Positions 1 through 11,312 of a stretch of DNA of 64,000 bases are shown here, in pieces. Source of the stretch: Conus ventricosus (taxonomy: Eukaryota; Mollusca; Gastropoda; Neogastropoda; Conidae); assembly GCA_018398815.1 (NCBI GenBank), contig CM031616.1:71564690-71628689 (forward strand), read 5' to 3'. The stretch's first letter is position 1. The number at the start of each line of letters is the position of its first letter. The notes under the pieces are model-generated. The model saw only the letters and a program-made list of their open reading frames with translations, was not told the DNA's origin and ran no database searches. A program made the translations under genes and the position numbers.

Positions 1-790
1 TAGTTGGAGGTTTTGAAATGGATGCAATATCGATGTCACATTTTTTAAATAAATCATCAGTATAATTTCGAATGGGCTGCAGGTAAGAAATATTCTGTGC
101 CCTTTTAGGAAAATCCGATTTGGAATCAAGAAAGATTTCATTTGTTACTGAATTTGATATAGAAAGACTTCTGGCTACATATTTGGCTGTTGATAGTTTG
201 CGTTGATCATCAAGTGACAAGAGATTAGCTTCTTTATATGTTTTAAAAGTATTAGAATGTACTGGAACACCAAGGCTATTTTAATAACTTTACAGTCTAA
301 ACTTTGTAACCGCTTAAGTAATGTTTGAGAAGCTGAAACATATACTTCCTGTCCGTAAGTCAATTTTGAACGAACCAGACTAATAGAAAGATGTACAAGA
401 GTTTGGGAATCTTGACCCCACGATTGTGCACTGATTATTTTTAGTAAAGATAGCCTTTGTCTGGCATTGTTTATAAGATATTCAATATGGAATCTCCGTT
501 TTTAATTTAGGAGTGAAATGAACACCTAAAAATTTAACATTATTGGAATATTGAAGAGTTTTATTTTCTAGCACAAGTTGAGGCAAAACTTTTGGATTTT
601 TACCATTGTTGAATAACATTGTGTCTTTTCTCCTGATAGTTCTAGTCCATTTCGTTCATATATTTATTCAGTTTGTCAATTTCAATTTGATATCATTTTT
701 GTATATATAATTATGGTTCTCTTATTTGTCTGTTTTTTTATGTTTGTATTCATCCACATTGCAATATCATCGGCATTATTGCACTACATG
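1..790 (-). mobile_element. Non-LTR retrotransposon fragment, reverse transcriptase C-terminal half
   Basis: On the minus strand the sequence reads as the last part of a LINE reverse transcriptase. The catalytic box reads NADDIAMW at about 750-778. It is followed by a thumb region with VKFLGVHFTPKLK (about 500-545), and then the post-RT segment beginning LTYGQEVYVSA (about 330-363) with LSLDDQRKLSTAKYVARS downstream. Frames change several times and there are in-frame stops, so it is dead. The fragment runs off the left window edge, and the 5' side of the element ends at the (GT)n tract at 822. The class is clear; the clade (I/Jockey-like with a downstream RNase H in relatives) is only a guess. 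Confidence 0.8.
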
Positions 791-819
791 CATACTTTTA
801 GACAGTATTTTAGGAAGAT

Positions 820-821
<2 letters not shown>

Positions 822-901
<80 letters not shown>

Positions 902-921
902 GTGTGTGTGTGTGCGTGTGT

Positions 922-979
<58 letters not shown>
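822..979. repeat. (GT)n microsatellite
   Basis: About 158 bases of nearly pure GT with a few C or A interruptions. Its cysteine/valine and threonine/histidine open frames are by-products of the repeat. Confidence 0.95.
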
Positions 980-980
<1 letters not shown>

Positions 981-1035
981 GCGAGTGTTAATGTTTGTAC
1001 GTATATGGTAGCAAGTTTCAATACTCATCAAAAGA

Positions 1036-1130
1036 AGACGGAGGAGGAGGAGGAGGAGAAAAGGAGGAGGAGAAGAAGGAAAATGGGGAAAGGAGGAGGA
1101 GGAAGAGAGGGAAGAGAAGAAACAGACCAA
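1036..1130. repeat. Purine-rich (GGA/GA) tract
   Basis: An almost pure purine strand made of GGA, GAA and GA blocks. No coding signal is seen. Bases 1131-1775 after it hold no recognisable gene, only a C-rich stretch near 1433-1470 and a short ACGC run near 1590. Confidence 0.85.
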
Positions 1131-1775
1131 TGACTTAGAGACCTGATGTAGTCACACACCCTCACAAATTGTGGGACAGGATCTGTCTCTGCACCCTTCC
1201 TCTGCCCACTGTATAGTCCCTGGCAGATTACAGCCCTTGATTCAAACTGTGTGTTTTTGATAACAGTCACCAACTGGAGGAACAGTCTTCATCAGTAATA
1301 TATAACACGAAAGTAAACAAGTGTTCATAGCGTCCGTGTAATCAGAATGGGGAGGAAGGGAGAAAGGAAACCCTTCTCATGTTTATAACGAAAATCTGTC
1401 AATGTGATGCAGCATATAAGTGTGTTTTCTCCCCCACTCCAAACCCCCATCCCACCCCCCTCCCCCACGTCCAAAAAATTGTAGTAATGCGAGTGGATGG
1501 TAACTATAAACATGGGCAAAAGAAGATTGAACAGTGTTTCTTGTTAGCTTCGATAAACACTTTGTATGCACATGAAGTCGTCAACAACACGCACGCACGC
1601 ACACACAGAATGGTTTGCAATAACACGTTTAACCAAAAACACTTAGTGTCGAGGAAGAACGATAAAGGATCTGAATGGCCCACTGAAATTTGTGACTTTA
1701 AAAATAAGGCTGTCAGATGTATACTGAATTGGGAAAGACTTTAAACAGCAGAACTCAGATTGAAACTGAAATGAG

Positions 1776-2720
1776 GCAACATAAACAAGTAGGGTAAATC
1801 TTACTCCCATAAGAAAACCTAACTCGGAGTAACTTTTATTCAAGACTGACACAGCCTTTTAAAACTTAAATAAAGTCAGACGAATACAAAGACCAACAAT
1901 CTAATAGCGGGAGAAACACAGCGCAGGCCAACAACCCCTCTGTCACCACAGTAATAACTTGGCAAGGATTTGGATTTAAAGGGAAAGGGGGGGGTTGAAG
2001 ATGAAGATAATGGGAACATAAGACTAAGAAAACATGTTATAATTACGAAACCCTTCACTAGCTGCATGAGGGAACCATCGCAATCTCTCTCAAAGGCAGA
2101 TCTATTTGTATTGCCGAACCTAGGCCTTTCGTCCGCTGGATCGGACTCATCAGGGAGACACGGCTGCTTGTGTCTGTGCTCCTGGCGTCAAATAGAGACA
2201 CACCACAGTCCATAAAACAAAACGAAAGTGGGGGAGGAGAAAAGTTGCTGAAAAACTAAAGACACTGTGCAAGCAGTATAAAATGTAGGGGACAATCTTT
2301 GAGCCTACGCTTGAGGATCCACCCAAGGATGCAAGGGAGATCAAAAGACAAACACAAAGACGGACAGAAACAATACAAATGTTTGTTGTTTATTGTTTAC
2401 TGTTTCCTGCCTCATTTCAGTTTCAATTTCGTTTCAATTAAATCGAGGTTATTTGTATTTGTTTCTGTTCCCCCCCCCCCCACCCCCCCCCCCCCCCCCC
2501 CCCACACACACACACTTAAGTTCAAATCCTGCTAAGTCATTACTGTGATGACAGAGGGGTTGTTGGCCTGCGCTTGTTTTCCCCACTATTACATTGTTCG
2601 TTTTTGCATTTGTCTGACTTTATTCAAGTTTAAAGGCTGTGCCAGTCTTGAATAAAAGTTACTCTGATTTAGGTTTTCTTATGGAGCAAGATTTATCCTA
2701 CTTGTTTATTTGTTTACCAC
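1776..2720. mobile_element. Foldback element: two roughly 200-bp inverted arms
   Basis: Bases about 1780-1985 are repeated in inverted orientation at about 2512-2718. Matching blocks include GTAACTTTTATTCAAGACTG and CAGGCCAACAACCCCTCTGT on the left and their reverse complements on the right, with scattered substitutions and small indels. The roughly 525-bp centre (1986-2511) holds no transposase. It includes a poly-C run at about 2471-2503 and, at 2409-2430, an inverted copy of the 22 bases just outside the left arm (1755-1776). Long terminal inverted repeats without coding sequence fit a non-autonomous foldback or MITE-type DNA transposon. Terminal motif and target duplication could not be fixed. 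Confidence 0.6.
2471..2503. repeat. Poly-C tract
   Basis: An almost uninterrupted C run broken by one A, lying inside the foldback element centre. Confidence 0.9.
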
Positions 2721-2794
2721 AGAAATCAGTTTGGCAAAAAGGTGACGAAGCAGTTTAATGGACATAGGATGAAGAGAAACCTGGCCGGTGTCGT

Positions 2795-3083
2795 ATATAA
2801 TCTGGTCGCCCATAAAATCGCGTCGCAGCGACAGTATTTCATATGAAATACTGCAGCTGGTCATGAAAAAAATGCCGCTATGCGACAGTATTTCCATGAA
2901 ATAGTGAAGCGCGCGACAGGATTTCATGAGAAATGTCCATAAAGTGGTGTCGTCGCCCATAAATCGTGTCGCGACGACAGTATTTTCTGTGAATTACTGC
3001 AGCTGGTCATGAAAAAATATCGCTTTTCGACAGTATTCCTCATGAAATAGTGAGACGCGCCAGGATATCACGAGAAATGTCCG
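2795..3083. repeat. Two-copy tandem duplication of about 145 bp
   Basis: Bases about 2800-2940 and 2948-3083 are diverged direct copies sharing the order GTCGCCCATAAA, CGACAGTATTT, CTGCAGCTGGTCATGAAAAA, CATGAAATAGTGA and GAGAAATGTCC. Each copy contains sub-repeats around CGACAGTATTTC and a short palindrome (TATTTCATATGAAATA in the first copy). No gene is seen here. Confidence 0.75.
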
Positions 3084-3181
3084 AAAAATTCTTGGAGTGA
3101 CATATGAACCGATCTTTTCATTGTGAGGAAAATAAAAGGAAGGAAAAAATCTAGCCTATTTTTCAGTGGTTGCTCTTATAA

Positions 3182-3182
<1 letters not shown>

Positions 3183-3234
<52 letters not shown>

Positions 3235-3284
3235 GTGTGTGTGTGTGTGTGTTTGCGTGTGTGTTTGCGTGTGTGTTTGCGCGA
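3183..3284. repeat. (GT)n microsatellite
   Basis: GT repeat with a GTTTGC variant toward the right end. Confidence 0.95.
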
Positions 3285-3473
3285 GTTCTTCCAATGTTTC
3301 TCAGCAATAAAATGAAAGGATGAAAACAAACATAACTTTGGTGGGTCTTGATTCATTTGCCTACCCTCTCTTATTACGATCTTTTCTTCTTCAGTTTGAA
3401 ACTCTCTTTGTACATGCGACTTCGCGTGCGTGCGTGTGCGCGCGGTTTGTGTGTGTGCGTGCTCGTGCGGGCA

Positions 3474-3488
3474 TGTGTGTGTGTGTGA

Positions 3489-3550
<62 letters not shown>

Positions 3551-3572
3551 TGTGTGTGGTATTTGTGTGTGT

Positions 3573-3637
<65 letters not shown>

Positions 3638-3645
3638 TATTTGTA

Positions 3646-3716
<71 letters not shown>

Positions 3717-3731
3717 ATGCGTGCGTGCGTG
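3474..3731. repeat. (GT)n microsatellite, compound
   Basis: GT tract interrupted by GTATTT blocks, ending in GCATGCGTGCGTGCG. It lies in the intron about 120 bases upstream of the first supported receptor exon. Confidence 0.95.
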
Positions 3732-3852
3732 ACAACATTTGCTCGGTTCACATTATCTTTGTTTCCCATTAATATCACTTTCCTTGGGTTTTACATCATT
3801 TGTCTTGTCATCAATTTCACTTCACTAAATTTGCATTTTGTGTCCTACCCAG

Positions 3853-4127
3853 GCGGAACCCATGCCCACATGTACCTGAATATGAATGGGGACGCCAAAG
3901 GGAGACTAGCCAGTCCTTGGCTGGACCCTCTGGAAGACTATCAGTGTTCCTTGAAGTTTGATTTCGTAGTGGACCGATGGTTCTGGGACAGTTGTTGGCT
4001 GACACTCATCAGACAAACGGCGACGGGTTCAGAAGAAGAAGTCAAGGTCATGGCTAATGACACCGGGCCTGCGAGTTCCTCAGACACGGCAACAGAAGCC
4101 ATCAACTGCACAGGAGAACGTTACAGG
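3853..4127 (+). CDS. Receptor exon 1: N-terminal part of a MAM domain
   Basis: This exon encodes 91 complete codons of an extracellular domain. It begins after a pyrimidine-rich acceptor (TGTCCTACCCAG) and ends before a GTAAAA donor. The start phase is 1 and the end phase is 0. The reading contains GGTHAHMYLNM, then RLASPWLDPL, then CSLKFDFVV, and ends INCTGERYR. Known MAM domains have the same order: glycine and aromatic strand, A/G-R-L-x-S-P, then a cysteine followed by an alternating hydrophobic strand. Joined in phase to the exon at 13682 it continues YR/IVFEGWKS, the typical VFEG strand of MAM. MAM domains mediate adhesion or oligomerisation of surface proteins. Upstream exons, including any signal peptide, are outside the window. 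The exon is seen; the MAM call is by pattern only. Confidence 0.7.
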
Positions 4128-4777
4128 GTAAAAGGCATTTGATTTTTCTTTCTTTCTTTTTTTTTTCTTTTTCTTTTTTTTGGGGGGGGGGTGGTGGTGG
4201 TGGTGGGTGCTTGTGGTTCAACGTTTGATCCGTTCGTTTAGGATGGGGCGAGGACAGGAGTGTCAAAATCATGTCAGGAGGGAAAGAGGTGGGGGTGGGC
4301 AGGGGGTGAGGTGGGGCACACATGATCGGAGTATAAAAAAAAAGAAAGAAAAGAAAAAAAAATCGATCTCTTACATCACAGACAAGCTTACATCTGTGGG
4401 GCCTCCCATCCCCAGTGAATATAAATAATACTGCTGGTACGTTTCTCTCCAAACCAATCAATATGGGCAAAAAATACCAAAGAAATCTGAAAAAAAAAAT
4501 GAAACGGTCTCACAGACTGACGTCAGTCTACAATTCCATGAATGTCAACCGATTTGGAATCCTAGGGCTTTTAAACCCCTATGGATGGCCCTGATTCTCC
4601 ATATACTGACCACCAAGCCTTAAGAACCGAACAAAATAACAAAGCAAAACAACAGAATGCTAACTTTCTGATTAAGTGAAGTCAGTTCAGATCGAGGGAC
4701 ACTGAGTGTGCGCGATTCGAGTTAACAAAATTTACCCCGGCTTAATGACCCGGAAGGAATGTTTCATCAGGGGCCAG
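4128..4777. other. Intron start, no gene
   Basis: It contains a T-rich pyrimidine run, a G run at about 4181-4190 and A-rich runs. No coding signal or repeat family is recognised before element A begins. Confidence 0.6.
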
Positions 4778-6229
4778 TGTCATGTGACGTAGCCTCACAT
4801 CAAGGCATGTGACGCTCCATCACATGTAGTTAGTGATATGAATCATTTCCCCATGCCACAACTAAAAAGGAAGAATATTTATTGGCTTGACTAGTGTAGC
4901 AGGCGTCCCCAAATAATTGTGAGAATGACTCCATTAAAGAAACAAATGTGGTCATTGGGTGAAAGTGACCACTGAGAGATAGTTTAATAAGGGCTGGTAA
5001 GGTGCTGGTCATGTGTTTTTGAACACTGAGTATGCACTCATTAGGAGAGGGAGGAAAGAATCAGTTTTAGCCCAGCAGATGGCCTAGAGACTCGAACCTG
5101 TCAGGACGCTGGTCCTCACTGCTGACCAGTCATTACCAGGTGAGCCATAGATGGTTGGGGAAAGCACAGGGGAAACCTAAAGAAAAGAGAAAGAAAGAAT
5201 CATAATTAAATTGGGAAGCAGGTTACTTACACGAACCTTATTCGTGTTTCAGCCCTTCGCCCTTCACCTTTCACCCCGTGAGGTGGTTAAAGATGGCCAT
5301 GGTGTGGGAACACACCGGTAGTTCAGCCCCAGCAATTAAAGACTCCAGGGAGAGGAGTTGGAACTCATCATCTCTCCAGTGACACGAGAAGTCGAGGGAG
5401 AGGAGTCGGAAACTCATATCTCCAGTGACAGGAGAAGTCGAGGGAGAGGAGTCGGAACTCATATCTCCAGTGACGGGAGAAATCAAGGGGGCGATACGAT
5501 GTCTGAGAGAGACAGGGAATCATGACAGTATGGAGTCTATATCTGATGCAGGCATGGCATCAATGATTACAGGAGTTATTATTCTCCTGGTCTGGATTTT
5601 GGGCTAATGTAATGTGAAGGCCATGACTTTATAGAATCTTGAATGAATTAGCAGAAGAGCACACAAAACAAAGTGTGAAGTAACGACGATTTATTGCACG
5701 ACACAAAACAGGACAAGAAATTTTCGGCAAAATGCCTTCCTCAGCGACAAACAAAAAAAAGTACAGACATAAACATGCACAATACTCCCCTTGTGAAGTC
5801 AAAGTGGTGAGTGACCACTTTGACTTCACAAGGGAGTATTGTGCATGTTTATGTCTGTACTTTTTTTTTTTTTGTCGCTGAGGAAGGCATTTTGCCGAAA
5901 ATTTCTTGTCCTGTTTTGTGTCGTGCAATAAATCGTCGTTACTTCACACTTTGTTTGTGTGCTCTTCTGCTTTTTTGTCGTGTTTCAGTAACGCCGCAGT
6001 TTGTTTCATTTGCCGCTTGAATGAATTAGTTTATCTCTCAGTGTAAAGAGAGATACATGTATAAAATCTGTTTATAAATTGGTTGATGTGATTAGTAAAG
6101 TGTTTTTCCCGAAGGAGAGGGGGAGAAAAAACATTCGGTAGTGCGCCTTTTGGTTGATTGGAAAGATTGCGTGTGCGTATGGAGTAAATGCTGTCATGAA
6201 TGCATGTGTGCAAAAGTGACAGTGTGACA
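4778..6229 (+). repeat. Element A 5' LTR (contains a 365-bp insertion)
   Basis: It is 1452 bases against 1047 for the 3' LTR. The excess is mainly the palindromic insertion at 5651-6015. The 3' LTR reads straight across the site with one copy of CTTGAATGAATTA. A unit of about 45 bp around CCAGTGACAGGAGAAGTCGA (about 5340-5490) is present in one more copy here than in the 3' LTR. Confidence 0.92.
5651..6015. mobile_element. Palindromic insertion with 13-bp target duplication, probably Penelope-derived
   Basis: Arms 5651-5808 and 5814-5970 are near-perfect inverted copies around a 5-base loop, followed by a 45-base unpaired tail. The insertion is flanked by CTTGAATGAATTA at 5638-5650 and 6016-6028; the 3' LTR has this 13-mer once. 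Each arm holds the motif CTGAGGA, a short GGC/GCC stem, then GAAAA (5878-5901 in the right arm). It resembles the motif 0.7 kb downstream of the Penelope-like GIY-YIG gene in this window (56741-56765). A long variable target duplication and inverted partial copies are known for Penelope-like elements. The assignment is inference; the palindrome and duplication are seen directly. Confidence 0.7.
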
Positions 6230-6230
6230 G

Positions 6231-6248
6231 TGGTGACCCCGACGTAGC
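6231..6248 (+). other. Element A primer-binding site (probable)
   Basis: One base after the LTR ends the sequence reads TGGTGACCCCGACGTAGC. It begins TGG, complementary to a tRNA CCA end, at the expected position. I do not assign the tRNA. Confidence 0.7.
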
Positions 6249-7839
6249 TGCCATTGTTTTGTTCCCCCTGGGGAAAAAAAAGAATAAGAAAGATTTTTAT
6301 TTGTACCCTCAGGGGAAGGATTTTTGTTTGTGTCCTCGGGTTTGGAAAAAAAAAAGAAGATATATTTTCATTTCTAAAAAAATTTTGATTTGTACCCTCA
6401 AGGGTTTGAGGGAAGAAAAAAAAAGAAAGTTTGATTATTTATTGTGTATTTGCATTTTTTTTTTTTGTTTATGTGTGTGAGTGAGTTTATTTTCAGTGCG
6501 AGTGAGGACTTCTCTCTTATTTCTGACTCTGAGTTTTGCTAGTGTTTTTTGTTTGTTGGTTGGTTCCTTTTTTTTTTTCCCCCGATCGGTGAGCCCCACC
6601 CGCTTTTCGCTACATTGAGCGACTAGTTCAAGAGTGGGAGCAGCCGTGATTCCCTATTTGTCCTTTTCCCCCGATCGGTGAGTCCCACCGCTTCTCGCTA
6701 CATTGAGCGGTTAGATTCAAGAGTGGGAGCAGCCGTGATCGCCCTTATTAGGTTTATTTTGTTGTTGTTTTTTCTTTCTCTGTCCTATCGTTTCATTTCA
6801 AATAGTCCCCTTTTCCCAGAGTTGAACCGACCTTGTCACCTTCAACAGGACAGAGGTTGACAAGTGCGAGGAAAACTCCTAATAAATTCTTCTATTTTTT
6901 TTTTTTTTTTTTTTGGTGTTGTGATTTCTTCTTTGCGTTTGGGTGAATGTGCATTTATTGATTGATTGTTTAGTATTTTGTATCATTACTGTAGTGTTGT
7001 GTATATGTGCATGATTTGTTTTCCCGTCTCCAGTTTCACGGGAGACAGTGACCACTAGGGTGCTGTCTGAGGGCTTCTTTTGCTGTTCTTGATTTCTTCT
7101 CACTGTTCTGATCCTGTGTATCCTTTCATTTCCTTTTCACCCCCTTTTTCAAAACCTCTTAAACCTTCTCCTCAATAAGCTCCTGTCTAGTTTTCTTTTC
7201 AACATTTTCATCTTTTAGGTAGGATTTCCGCTAGTTTGTGTTTCTTCCCCTCTTTTAATTGTTTGTGCTTCCATTTGTTTTGTAAGTTTATATTCATTTT
7301 TTGTATAAGGCGATACATCTGTTTTGTAAACTCATTTGAAATTAAGTAAGAAAGACTAACAACAAGAACATTTAAGAACTAAAACTTTATACAGAATTTA
7401 TTTTCAGAAAACTTTATTGTGTTTTTTTTCCTTTCTTAGGAAAAAACAGATTAGCATTGAACGTCATTTTTTTTTTAATTACCTGTTTTCGAGAACAAAA
7501 TACTTCTGGAAAAATACATTCCTTGTGTTTCATATCTACCTTGTTTTAGTAAGCTGTTTTCTGTTTTACACCGGAAATTGAATTCTTTATTTGTATATAC
7601 TATAATTACGTTTCGTGAAACATAAAACGCCATCATATATCGCCTTATTTTTATTCCTACTTAGAAATTGTTTTGTTTATATCTGTTGACGGCTCATTAT
7701 GGATGATTTGATATGTTCAACAAGTGGAACGCTTGGGTTTTGATGGAGAAAAACTACCAACTATGTGCAACAATGCATAGATAGGGCAGACAGGCTAAGA
7801 CAGAGAGAAGAAAAATCAAAGGAAACTAGAGTTTGAAGA
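6249..7839 (+). other. Element A leader, no coding sequence seen
   Basis: AT-rich, with long T runs. It contains a diverged direct duplication of about 75 bp, at about 6575-6652 and 6667-6740, marked by CCCGATCGGTGAG, CGCTACATTGAGCG and AGAGTGGGAGCAGCCGTGAT. This region would be the untranslated leader between primer site and gag. Confidence 0.6.
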
Positions 7840-8990
7840 TAAAAGACTACAGAGGGAAGCTGAAATTGAAGAAAAAAGACTACAGAGGGAGCTGAATCTG
7901 AAGAAAAAGAACGTCAATTTAAGTTGAGGCAGTTAGAATTAGAGACCGATGCTGAAATTAGAAGAATACAGGCATCGAGAGAACCTCCACCAGCTCCACC
8001 AGTCGGTTCTGCAAGCGCGCCTCAACCAAAAACAGCATATATTCCAAAGTTACCGCCCTTCGAGGAAAAAACGGATGACATCGATAGTTTTCTTTTCCGA
8101 TTTGAAAGTCACGCAACGTCTTGTGGTTGGCCAAAGGAAAAGTGGACATTGTATATTGCGTCGTTGTTTAAGGGTAGCGCTTTGGCATTGTAACCACACA
8201 CTCGCGGCGAAAAAAAATTTAACTTGGGATCAGTTGAAAGAAGAACTCCTCAAGAAATTTCAATGTTCTGCCGATCGTTTACGCGAACGTTTTCCGTTCT
8301 GTGCACCCTGACAAAGGAGAATCGTTTTCCGTCGTTTCTAATTCGTACGAGTCATTGTTTAGATCGATGGATCGATTTATCAAAAACGAACAAAACTATT
8401 TCAATCACTGCAAGATCTCCTTCTTAGAGAACAACTTTTCCAGAGCGTGAGCAAAGATCTGGCCACTTTCCTAAAGAAAGGCAATTTGAAAGCGTTGAGG
8501 AAATGTGTCAGATGGCTGATCAGTATTGTATCGCTCACCCAAATAAGGGCGTGGCTAGAAGGAGAATTTTCCATCTTTGAGTCTCATGCGTCATACTATC
8601 CCATCGGGACAGGGAAGTTATAGAAAAGGAAATCGTGGGTCATTTCTGGGTCCTCAAGGATATACCTATCATAGGAACGGACAGGGATCTTTCCGCAGTT
8701 CGAGTGACTTCGTCAGTACCAGTACTCACCGCCGAAAAACCCGTTGCTCCTCAGCAAACGTTCCGAGGTCGTGGACAACGACCACCGCTAGACCTTTTGG
8801 GCCAGTTCGTGGACAGAACAGAAGTTCACAAAATCAGTCAGCTGCCGATCAGACAATGCGATGTTTCTTTTGTGATGGCAAGTTCCATTTGAAAAAGAAT
8901 TGCCCTTTCAAACCAAATGATTCAAAATCCGCATTAGTCTCCACTGATCGTGAAGAAGGCCTTGTTTTTGGCACCAGATCAATCGGTTGA
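7840..8990 (+). pseudogene. Element A gag (frame-broken)
   Basis: The start is a charged helical segment with repeated KRLQRE and RQLELE blocks. Then comes a capsid-like stretch with YIPKLPPFEE and FLFRFESHA (about 8040-8115), and TWDQLKEELLKKF (about 8225-8265) in another frame. Near the end is a zinc knuckle, CFFCDGKFHLKKNC (about 8861-8905), spacing CX2CX4HX4C. This layout is normal for gypsy Gag, which forms the particle and binds RNA. At least two frameshifts break it, for example the stop at 8191. It is followed directly by the protease region. Confidence 0.8.
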
Positions 8991-9310
8991 TGGACTGGTG
9001 TTAGAAAACGGAGCCATCAACGGATTGCAGGCTTCGGTTTTGCGAGACACTGGGTACACCACTGCTGGTGTAAGAAAATCTTTCGTGCTTCAAAACCAGT
9101 ATCTCACACTGTCCAAAAGTGTAGGTCGTTTGGAGGCAAGATTGAAACGTTTCCGCTGGCGAAAATTTCGGTCGATACACCGTACTACTCCGGATTTCTT
9201 ACCGCCTGTGTTATCGATAACCCAGTCTGCGATTGATCTTGGGCAATTTGCCAGGTGTCCGCTACAGTACATGGTGGTGCTGGAGGATCGTTCATTCCTT
9301 GTCTTGTGAG
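8991..9310 (+). pseudogene. Element A aspartic protease region
   Basis: One frame contains SVLRDTGYTTAGVRKSF, with the catalytic triplet DTG at 9046-9054, in the position expected for a retroviral-type aspartic protease after the zinc knuckle. The flap region is not clear and the frame closes at 9309. Confidence 0.65.
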
Positions 9311-9517
9311 TACTAGATCAGACATCATAGAGCAGGAAAAGCTAAAAAGCCGCTAAAAGTCTCAAAACTGGATGAACTCCAGATTACCCCAGATGATCTA
9401 AAAGAAATGCAGGAAAAGACGAGACGCTGACGACAATACTTTCTGCTGCTAAACAGACTGTCACCGACATACTAACGGACAAACCAACGTACATACTGGA
9501 CTCTGACATTCTCTACA

Positions 9518-10594
9518 GTGTGTACCTGGACAGGACAACAAACAAGTTGCGTTCCAAAGCCACTTAGAGAGACAGTACTAAACACGGCTCATGATGCATT
9601 GTTCGCTGGTCACTGTGGAATCAAAAGAACATTAAAGAGAGTTCTTGATTCTTTTTATGGCCAGGTGTCACAAAGGAAGTTACAGAATACTGCGCTCATG
9701 TGACATCTGCCAAAAGACATCTCAGAAGGCGCGTCCCATGTGCACCTTTGCACAAAATGCCTCTCATTTCCGTTCCATTTCGGAAGGTGGCTATTGATCT
9801 TGTTGGGCCTTTACCACTGTCTTCTTCCGGATATCGCTATATCTTAACTTTGGTGGATACAGCGACAAGTGCGATTCCACTGAAGAAAATTGATACAGTG
9901 TCTGTCGCTGAAGCCCTACTTGCGATTTTTTCCAGAGTGGGTCTCCAGACAAAATTCTCTCGGATTGTGGAACGCAATTCATTTCCGATCTCATGAGAGA
10001 AATTTACAGACTGTTGTCAATCTCTTCCATTTCAACCACGCCATACATCCCCAATCGAATGCATGGTTGAACGTTTCAATGGAACGTTAAAGTCCATGTT
10101 GAGAAAGGTTGCAAGGCAGGAACCCCATGAATGGGATCGTTTCATACCGGCTTTGCTTTTCGCATACAGGGAAATCCGAACGAAACGCTGGGATTCTCAC
10201 CATTCGAGCTTCTTTTCGGACACTTACCAAGGGGTCCTTTGGATTTACTGATGACACAATGGACGGAAAAGACGGACATACCTGACAGTGAAACTGTTTA
10301 CCAATACTTTATGAACTGCATAATCGTTTGAAGGATGCATGTGAGCTTGCTCAACAGTCAGCTGATAGAAAAACAGATGTGTACAAGGTCTTTGCAGACA
10401 GAAAAGCAAAGGCACGTTCCTTCAGTGTAGGGATAAAGTCCTTGTTACTACTCACTGATGAACATAACAAGCTTCGTGTTATGTGGAAGGGTCCTTTTCA
10501 GGTGGTCGAAAAACTTTCTGCAGTTAATTATAAGATCAAAATGGCAAACACTGAGAAGGTATTCCATGTGAACATGTTGAAGAAAGTATGTTGA
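9518..10594 (+). pseudogene. Element A integrase, upstream of RT
   Basis: Pieces in several frames give a whole integrase. The H2C2 zinc region has AHDALFAGHCGIKRTLKRV (about 9586-9650). The catalytic core has the first Asp in VAIDLVGPLP (Asp at 9796), the second in ILSDCGTQF (about 9955) and the Glu in MVERFNGTL (Glu at 10069). It ends with a GPY/F-like module, WKGPFQVV (about 10483-10506), then VFHVNMLKK. Integrase inserts the cDNA into host DNA. The gene lies before, not after, the RT at 10980-11312. Several frameshifts inactivate it. Confidence 0.85.
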
Positions 10595-10599
10595 ACGTA

Positions 10600-11312
10600 C
10601 AAATGTTGCCATCAACCAGTCAGTTTGAGTGGATATGTCCTATGTCAGAAACTGATGTCAACATGACAGATATTATCAGTGATGATTTTGTACCCAATGT
10701 AACGTACAGGGACAAGTCAAAGGTTGTGAAATCAGCAAATGTAGGAGTGTTAACATCTACCAGTGCAGATGATGTTGTACCCCTTCCTACTCTGTCTGTC
10801 AAAGGTGAAACCTATGACGATGTGGTTCAGTCGAATGATTGTCTGCAAGTCAAAGAACAGCTCAAAGAAATTTTGAAAGACTTCCAGGATGTTTTGACAG
10901 ATACCCCAGGTACAGTGACTGGTATTGAACCCCATAGTATTCAGTTAACTACTGAAAATACCAGTGCGAACCAGACTATACCCCCTCCCATTGCAAAAAA
11001 AGAGGTTGTCGAGAGAGAAATCAAAGTAATGCTGGATTAAAGGTCATAGAACCTTCTACATTTCCGTACAGTTCACCAGTTGTATTGGTGGACAAACCTG
11101 ATGGCTCGGTGCGGTTCTGCATCGATTACAGGAAATTAAATACGATCACTGTGTTCGATGCCGAGCCCATCCCAGACATTGAAGAATTTCTGTGTCAGCT
11201 CTCAGAAGGAAATTATTTTGTGAAAGTATACTTGACTAAAGGAATTCCAGTTACTATTGAACCAGTGCCTGGAACACAAAATGTCATGGCAGATTTATTG
11301 TCACGTGTATGA
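10600..11312 (+). pseudogene. Element A reverse transcriptase, internally deleted
   Basis: An open stretch (10588-11040) forms the linker after integrase and ends VVEREIKVMLD. After a stop the RT start follows: PYSSPVVLVDKPDGSVRFC and IDYRKLNTIT (about 11065-11145). At motif A the catalytic Asp is replaced: the frame reads FVKVYLTKG (about 11217-11244). It then jumps directly to PGTQNVMADLLSRV (11270-11311), which normally lies at the end of RNase H. The RT palm with its second acidic motif and almost all of RNase H are therefore missing, joined in frame. Confidence 0.85.

Noticed and set aside
822..979. Poly-(Cys-Val) and poly-(Thr-His) frames, also in other GT/CA tracts
   Set aside because: Simple-sequence artefacts of GT/CA repeats.
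3495..3852. Extension of receptor exon 1 upstream as one long frame
   Set aside because: The upstream part is GT-repeat translation; the pyrimidine-rich acceptor at 3852 explains the true exon start.
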